From: Neospora caninum Liverpool
Lineage: Eukaryota; Apicomplexa; Conoidasida; Eucoccidiorida; Sarcocystidae
DNA length: 64,000 bases
NCBI RefSeq assembly: GCF_000208865.1
Contig: NC_018393.1
Location: 2,870,714 to 2,934,713 of the forward strand
Reading direction: 5' to 3'
Below the pieces are notes generated by a model. It saw only the letters and a program-made list of their open reading frames with translations, searched no databases and was not told the origin of the DNA. Position numbers and translations under genes: made by a program. Within the stretch, counting starts at the first letter, position 1. Each line of letters starts with the position of its first letter. Positions 57,405 to 64,000 of the stretch are shown one piece after another.

Positions 57405-60400
57405 ATGCTTTCCTCAGGTTCACGGCGGATCATCTCTTCTCCGCGACGACACATATCTCCTTTCCCCCCGTGCTTCCGTCCAGCGCAGAAGGCCATACTT
57501 AGTTGCTTTAGGACAATGCCAACCGTGTCCTGTCTCCCGAAGCCAACGGCAGACAGAAACCTGGATATCGTCGATAATGAGAGGCATCAAACAGCAGGGG
57601 TCCAGTTTCCTAAGGTGTCTTCAGGGTCTTTCACTCTTCTTGGTTGGTCCGCACCCTCGTTCCTTTCTCCCCCAGGTCATTTCTCGTTGCGTCTCCAAAA
57701 CCAGACGCTTCGTACGGCCTTGGAGAGCCCACTTCTTTTGCACAAGACTTCATTCTCATCGGTTCGCCAGTTATCGAAACCCCAGCTTAACTTTCATGGT
57801 CCAGACGCTGCTGCGGCATGCACACATGGGAAGAATTGGAGCGACCTTTTGGTCGCGGCGTCAGTTTTTAGCGTCTGTGCATCGCACACCCTCGTTAGGA
57901 GAAGCCAGAAACTCCTAGATTTGTCTTGTGTAATACTTGGGAAAAAGCTGACAATGTGGTTAGTGAAGCACTCCGTGTACAAAGTTTTCTGTGGGGGCGA
58001 AAGCCTAGAAGAAGTCCTGGGAACCATGGACAAGCTCGAGAGTAGAGGTAGGCGAAGAAACAAGGAAATTACGTATGATATATCCGCTGCTTCTTCTGAA
58101 CAGTAGTTTTCCATGAAACAAGTTTCTTTGTGGAGGTAGAGATTGCATGTCAGAGTCGGCAAAATCCAGATCAAGTGTGCATGGGCGATGTGTATGCAGT
58201 TGTCTTTTTGATAAACGACGGTCGGACATGTATCTCTGCTTGACAGGTCTACAAGCAAAGAAGTAGCTAGATAATTCAGTGACAGGCTTATAGCTGGCCA
58301 ACGGGTGTAGCGCATACCTCTTGTAGATGTTCCCGGTTCCTGCAGTATACCTATACCTCTGGCACGTTCTGTATTATCATGTCATTGCGTCACGTTACTT
58401 GTAGCACCGCAGGAAAACCAGTTGTCTCCTACGACTATTCTATGTGTCTCAATACCACTGTTTTGTTTTCGTTGCTGGAGTGGTGCACATCCCCGGCGGT
58501 GTAAAAATACCAATAACACAGCCGAGAATTGTAGTCCCCCCGCACAGACAGTTCTTCACCCTCGTTTCAGTACCTCAGCCGTTGCTGCCTGCATGAAATG
58601 GGCCCGCTTCTTGATACCTTTGTCCCCAGGTGTAAAGACCGTTCTAGATTACGCTGTCGAAGCATCATCCGAAGACGTCACCTGCATAACTGATGACGTG
58701 TTTGACCATAACCTGCACCTGACTTGGAAAGCGGTGGAAACCGTTTCAAAGAAACGCGACGGTCTTGTAGCTGTTAAAGTCAGCGCCCTAGGCCCAGTCT
58801 CTACATTCGAGCGGGCAGGAGTTGTCATTGCTGCTGTGGAGAGACTATTCGCAGAACTATGCGGTAAGAGTTGTGTTGCGCAGCTCCGGTTGAGTTATCT
58901 GTGCACCCTAGCGTGGGCACCCTCAACTAACGATATTGAAACGAGATCTCCATGTCACACTCTGATGTCAAGCATGTCAAGGCAACGCGGCTGTCAACCA
59001 GCTTCTGCTTAAGAATAAACTACTGTGGATCTTCGATATCACCTCGGGGTTGGGTCGCCTTCAGCCGCCGCAGTAAAACAACTTCTTAATTACCGGTGCA
59101 TGCTGTGTACTACCATCTATTCAACATTATATACTTTCTATGGGCAGGAGCATTGAAGATGTTTCCTGCGTAACCATATTAGAACAAAACTCCAATATGC
59201 ATAAGTTCTACAACGTGAGCGGCGGCAATAAGGAGGTACAGGAGACTCCTGAGGATCTTAGACCTTACGTCTGTCGAGAATCGACAAGCAAAAAGTTTTC
59301 TCTTGGGCTGGACGGGTGATAGCTTCCTCTCTGAGACATTCAATCTAACTGCATTGACTGCAGCTCTACCGTCATCTCGTTTCAGGATATCTCCCGCGAC
59401 TATAAATCTACCACTCATTTAGGATGTGCCGTCAATCCATGATTCACAACTATTGCTGATTAGTAAACCCGTTCAGAATACCACTGCTTTTTCTTGTTCA
59501 ATATAATAGACGTGCTGTCTGCCACGGCTTTCTAGCTTATGGCCGCCCGTAAACCAGTAGTTATATCATCCGTATACGGGGCCTTTATATCTCCAAATTC
59601 AATTGCTACAGATGCAAATTCTAATGTTCATGCTGCTGCCTGCGGTGTTGGGGAGGATACGAACATTTCGGTAGTCCTGAAAGTCTTTTTATTTTCTACA
59701 ACCGTCGGCGTTAGGCTAGCACTTACTCATTCCATTCTCCGTCTTTGCACAGGTATGCCAGTATCCCCTGGCCACCGACGGACGCTTCCGGATCTACTCA
59801 TGTTAAAGGAACTCACGAGGCAGGCCTTCGTCAAGGGCATGCGCAAATTGGCAACTGAGGCAACTGTGCCAGTGGCTGCGGAAGCTGAGCTGAATCGTGT
59901 CTTTGATACCCTGCTTGCGCAGCCCGGTCGTGGTGAAGACGACTTCAAAGTATCTTTTTTTCAATGGACCCATTTTCTGCAGCCGCAAAAAGTCGGGAGA
60001 GACGAATTGGCTGTCTTCAAGGAGGTATGTGCACTTTATGTGTGCTTGAATCGAACGCGAGCTGTCGGTCACCTTCCAAGAGCGCAGAATGACAAGATCT
60101 CGTGAAACGCACTTGTTAGTGTTTGCCATACCGTTTTGCAGAACTGTCATGTCCAGTACACACCTATCACGCACTAAACACACACATTAATCGTGTCGAA
60201 ACGGGCGCACAGTCATTGATAGTGCTGAGAATGCTATCCCTAAATCCAGGAAGGCAGAGGATACATTTTGTTTTTCTTTGCGTATCCTGGTCGTAAGCGC
60301 CCGCCTGTTTTGCGTTCGTTGTGATGCTGGTGACTATGGTTGAGCAGTTGAGATGTACATTTGTTCTTCATTTTTTAGAATTGCAGCAGCTCCTGGACGA

Positions 60401-62466
60401 ATTTCTGGGGGCTTGTTATTTGATAGGAACATAATGTGTAAGGGCTCTATCTGTGTTGCTAAATCTGCAGGTGATACCGCCTCTTTCAGACTACGATGCC
60501 GACCATGTGGTGGCAACTCAGGACAGGTTATTTAGACTTTGCAAGATGACCGCGCAGCTCGAAACCAAGCCGTCCCTGCTAGTCGACGCCGAACAATCCC
60601 AGGTTCAAGGATTTATTTCCACTGTCACTTCCAATGCCCAAAAAAGGTTCAACAAAAACGGCCAGAGTCTTATTTATAATACTTACCAAGCGTATCTCAA
60701 GTGAGTGAAAAGGAATCGAAGCATCAAGCCATACGAACATAGGCTGTATGTATGTTTGTATGTATGTATGTATGTATGTATGTATACTCATGATTTGATG
60801 CTTTCCTGAGGTACCGGTAGTGGCGATGGCAAGCTGATGATCCAGCTCGGGGAGGTTCAGAGGTTTGCCCACGCAAAGGGGCTGTGTTTGCGTCTTACTC
60901 TTTCTAATCGTACTTGATATCGAATATGTACGACTGAATGTACAGCATACGCGTATCACATAAATCATGACTGCAGGGTTACTTATAGCTAACACACAAA
61001 ACTGTATTTTAGCCAGTGGATACGTTTGGCGCCACGCTGAATAATGTTGATTAGCATGATTTTCAAGCATGTGTCATCCTGGTTGCACCAAAGAATAAAT
61101 CACTCCGATCTGTCTAGCATTAGATACCGGTGGTTTGGTCAGGCGTCTCACATTTTTAAAGCCTCCAACGAAGTATTGGTACCCTTTATTAATACGTGCG
61201 GCTTGGGCCGATCATTGACTCACCCACACTTACACGTACAGGGAAATTATTCTACCTTTTTGGTACAGTGTTCAGCATGTAAAGTATCACTCAGTATTAC
61301 ACAACCGTTGCTCTTTCATGTGAAGCAGCGCCCTGCACGGTCTCTCCGCCGCCTGTGTCTGCTGTCACAGGGAAACCAAAAGCCAGGTGCGATGCGATAT
61401 CGAGATGGCCCGCCGGTTTGGAGTCTCATTTGCGCTGAAACTCGTCCGCGGAGCATACATGTCCTTCGAGCGCGACATAGCCGAGGCCAACGGGTATCCG
61501 TGCCCTGTCCACGATTGCATCGAGGACACGCATGACTCTTTTGATTCTTGTGTGCGTCTTCTCCTCGAGAACAGAAACCGTGTGGCTATCTTCATCGGTA
61601 AGGACCGTCGCAACCTCAGCTCCAAAGTAGAGGGGCCGAAGACATCTGACAAGATTCACCTGTAGCTCTTCCGATCGTTTTGGTCTTGCATCTTCTCCGC
61701 ATAAGAAGAGCACTCACTAGAAACTGTAAGCTCACCCTGTGAGAAGACTTCAACCTAGATAAAAAAAGGTAAATGTCAGGGCTTCGTTCTTGGTGCCACT
61801 GGTAACAAAAGACTCACCCAAGGCGTAATAGTGTAGCGCCCTCGTAGACAAATAGACAGCCCGCGAACGAGGGCAAGTGAGCAAGATGAGAGAGAGGCAG
61901 CGAAAGAAAACAACGTAGCGCTGTGTGACAGGTATCGCTGTTACATCAGTTTCCGTGCATATTGTTTCTCTGGCTGAGATACGACAATAGACGTATACTG
62001 ATACGGCGCGCTACAAGACACCATATGGTACCCACCTGGCTTCTTGCAACATGTCGCAGGCACTCACAACGCGGAGTCCATTCGGAAAGCGGGAGAGTTG
62101 TTGTACGGCATGCGTCAAAATCCAGACGAATCTCTTACGAAGGATGAAAGGACGTCTGATGTATCTGTCACCAATGTCTCGGGAGTTGGCGACAGAACAC
62201 ACCTCTTGGCCCCGACTAGTCTGCCCGTATCGTTTGGGCAGCTTCTTGGAATGGGAGATAATCTTACCTTCACATTAAGTGACTCAGGATTTAGAGTTTA
62301 TAAATACGTCCCTTACGGACCTGTTGAGGTCACCATTCCCTACCTCCTCCGCCGTGTTCAAGAAAACTGTGGAGTCATCGGGCGGGCTGGCTGGGAGCTG
62401 CAGATTATTGTTCAAGAGATTAAACGTCGTGCCTACTCTTGGCTAGGGTGCCATAAGCAACAATGA
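57405..62466 (+). CDS. PRODH: Proline dehydrogenase, mitochondrial
   Basis: An FAD enzyme of the inner mitochondrial membrane that oxidises proline to pyrroline-5-carboxylate and passes electrons to the quinone pool. Exons are 57405-58047, 58630-58863, 59753-60024, 60471-60700, 61371-61597 and 62060-62466, giving 2013 nt (670 residues). The N-terminus MLSSGSRRIISSPRRHISPF is Arg/Ser-rich and acid-free, typical of a mitochondrial presequence. Core motifs in order: VKTVLDYAVEA (~215), LVAVKVSALG, LLVDAEQ, IYNTYQAYL, FALKLVRGAYM, GTHNAESI, FGQLLGMGDNL and KYVPYGPVEVTIPYLLRR, whose paired Arg are the conserved substrate carboxylate ligands. The ATG at 57405 is the first in the frame and is followed by ~100 residues before the conserved LNFHGPDAA region. 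Residues ~293-383 form the variable helical insert found in eukaryotic PRODH. All junctions preserve frame and the active site looks intact. Confidence 0.95.
60747..60784. repeat. (TATG)n microsatellite in PRODH intron 4
   Basis: A second TATG-type tract with one TTTG variant unit, inside the intron between 60700 and 61371. It has no coding role. Confidence 0.93.
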
Positions 62467-64000
62467 GAGCGTATGAGTTTTTTTGGGGGGCGCTTTTAGT
62501 CCCCAAGTGTACCGTAAGGCCGCGTCACGCTGTCCCTATTCGGTTTAGCTGTCGGTGGAAAAACTGTTCAAAACATACATTTTCTGGGCATCTGTAGTGT
62601 CCTAGTTACCCAAACAGACTTCACATGGGCACGGACATGAAGGGCCTTAACGCCAAGCTACACTTTTAAGGCATGACTGACATTTGCACTGAACGATTTA
62701 GCTCTTAGCAGTGCGAACCACCTCTCTTCCGCCACCTTAGCGACACCAGTATTATTTTGAACTTCGTAACATGTACACGGCACCGCAGCAATATGGTTGG
62801 AGTTGGCTCCTTTTTATTTTTTTTCATGCGTTGGGGAGACCGCACTAGTCACTTCGCGCCCTTACTTCAAATCTTGACGTTTTGACGATGGACAAGGCTG
62901 TAGCCGGTTTGTCTACCTGATTTGTTCCAGCATCCTCCGCATATCTTGTGGACTCCCACGAGGAGTCCGTGTACTCGATCGTTCTGCACGTTTGGAAGCA
63001 CCTCCGCGGACAGAGGGCAACTTGGTGGGGCACTCCTACAGGTTGAGCGTGGACTCGTCGCAGAAACTCAGTTTGGCTTCCACAAACGGGTCACCGAATC
63101 TGTGTATACTATGGTTAGAACAATGCGTCGTCGACCTGGTCGACCTGGTCGCCCAGCCCAGACCGATGTACAGATACCTGCAAATATTCATTTCTCGATG
63201 GCAAGGATTGCCACTCCTAGCACCATCAATGACCAGGTGTATTTCTTTTGGATGCAAATTAGTATCACAGATTTCGTAGCTCACAAAAAGAGTGACGTGA
63301 TCTGTAGCCGCACATAGCACTCCTGGCGAGCTTCCTGTTTGACGATGGTTTCTCCTGCGTGACCAATCCCATCCCGGAACACCAACGTAACGCATCAATG
63401 GACTTAGCGTATGATATCATGCGCGGTTGTGCTTGTGTCATCGGCGCACCTCCTGGCCTTGTGCGAGTGTGTGGCCCGCGACACCCCATTCTGCAGAAGT
63501 AAGACGAAACGCCCTCTACATCACGTTATACGAGTCACCCAACTCGATACCAGGAGACAGTGACACTTGGACCATTTGGTGTTCCACCCGTTCTACACCA
63601 AGTCCGATGGAAGAGGATGTACGGCCTTTCGCTTCACCCCAAGCCCAAAAGTGCTGTACTGCCAGCATATCGTAAGGGGACCCTCCTCATTGAATGAAAT
63701 CTAAACTTGCGTATTAGGAGGAATGACTCTCTGTCCTCCTCTGCTTCTAGACAGGGTCAATTACTCTTGCAGGCAACAGGCCGTCGCAGTTGAAGGGGTA
63801 CTCTGACTCAGTGGCGAGCATTCGTTCTGCGTGGTCGATTGGGCGCGTAACCGTATAAGGACTTTCCGTAGAATCTGGATCACTGTTGTGACTCGCATTA
63901 GGAACGACAGAAAACTATTACATAGAATGTAGCATAATCGGTGAGATCGTACTGGGCTCGATAATCTTTGAGCCATATTTGTTTACCGCCTCTTTCTCGA
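62467..64000. other. Right flank without a supported gene
   Basis: The frames here (longest 131 codons at 62922-63317 plus and 120 at 63398-63036 minus) show no domain and start on non-ATG codons or run into stops. A CGACCTGGTCGACCTGGTCG direct repeat occurs near 63131-63150. The sequence may contain the start of a neighbouring gene or a decayed element, but I cannot support either. Confidence 0.5.

Noticed and set aside
57118..57918. Plus-strand 266-codon ATG frame overlapping PRODH exon 1
   Set aside because: The alternative frame there matches PRODH residue by residue from LNFHGPDAA onward and starts with a good mitochondrial presequence; this frame matches nothing.
63036..63400. Possible relic of a retroelement RNase H on the minus strand (TDHVTL ... 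NLHPKEI)
   Set aside because: The resemblance is limited to a few residues, neighbouring frames are broken, and no reverse-transcriptase or integrase motif or terminal repeat is visible.
1..64000. CRISPR arrays, insertion sequences, bacterial operons
   Set aside because: The window is spliced eukaryotic nuclear DNA. The tandem repeats seen are microsatellites or minisatellites without spacer structure.

Overview
The window looks like nuclear DNA of a tissue-cyst-forming coccidian (Toxoplasma/Hammondia/Neospora group, Apicomplexa). This is inferred from widely spaced genes with many short introns (GT..AG, mostly 300-1200 bp), GC-moderate coding sequence, pyrimidine-rich 5' flanks, a secreted multi-EGF protein of the kind apicomplexans use at the host interface, and proteins with long low-complexity insertions. 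The species cannot be named from the sequence alone. There is one assembly gap (30619-30718).

Six spliced genes were reconstructed exon by exon and one long-ORF gene is tentative. Left to right: (1) 1-4877, no supported gene; (2) 4878-11570 (+), nine-exon secreted protein with about eleven mostly calcium-binding EGF modules; (3) 12742-15293 (-), two-exon protein of unknown function with a C-terminal 18-residue repeat, convergent to (2), with a perfect hairpin between them; (4) 18005-23079 (+), Rab GDP-dissociation inhibitor, nine exons; (5) about 25.7-30.3 kb (-), very long low-complexity open frames interrupted by one TGA; (6) 31730-37114 (+), CCT5, the epsilon subunit of the cytosolic TRiC/CCT chaperonin, eight exons; (7) 40212-45963 (+), METTL2/6/8-type tRNA 3-methylcytidine methyltransferase, nine exons; (8) 48485 to about 54251 (+), mitochondrial-type ribosomal protein bL21 with a very long N-terminal extension; (9) 57405-62466 (+), proline dehydrogenase, six exons; (10) 62467-64000, no supported gene.

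The genes do not form a pathway. Most are housekeeping: vesicle traffic (GDI), protein folding (CCT5), tRNA modification, mitochondrial translation (bL21m) and mitochondrial proline oxidation (PRODH). The lineage-specific parts are the EGF protein, the repeat protein and the low-complexity minus-strand frames. No undescribed multi-gene system was found. The best leads are the interrupted low-complexity gene, the EGF module split by a roughly 280-residue insertion, a 17-bp tandem array of heat-shock-element-like palindromes, the perfect hairpin between convergent genes, and lineage-specific extensions of otherwise conserved enzymes.
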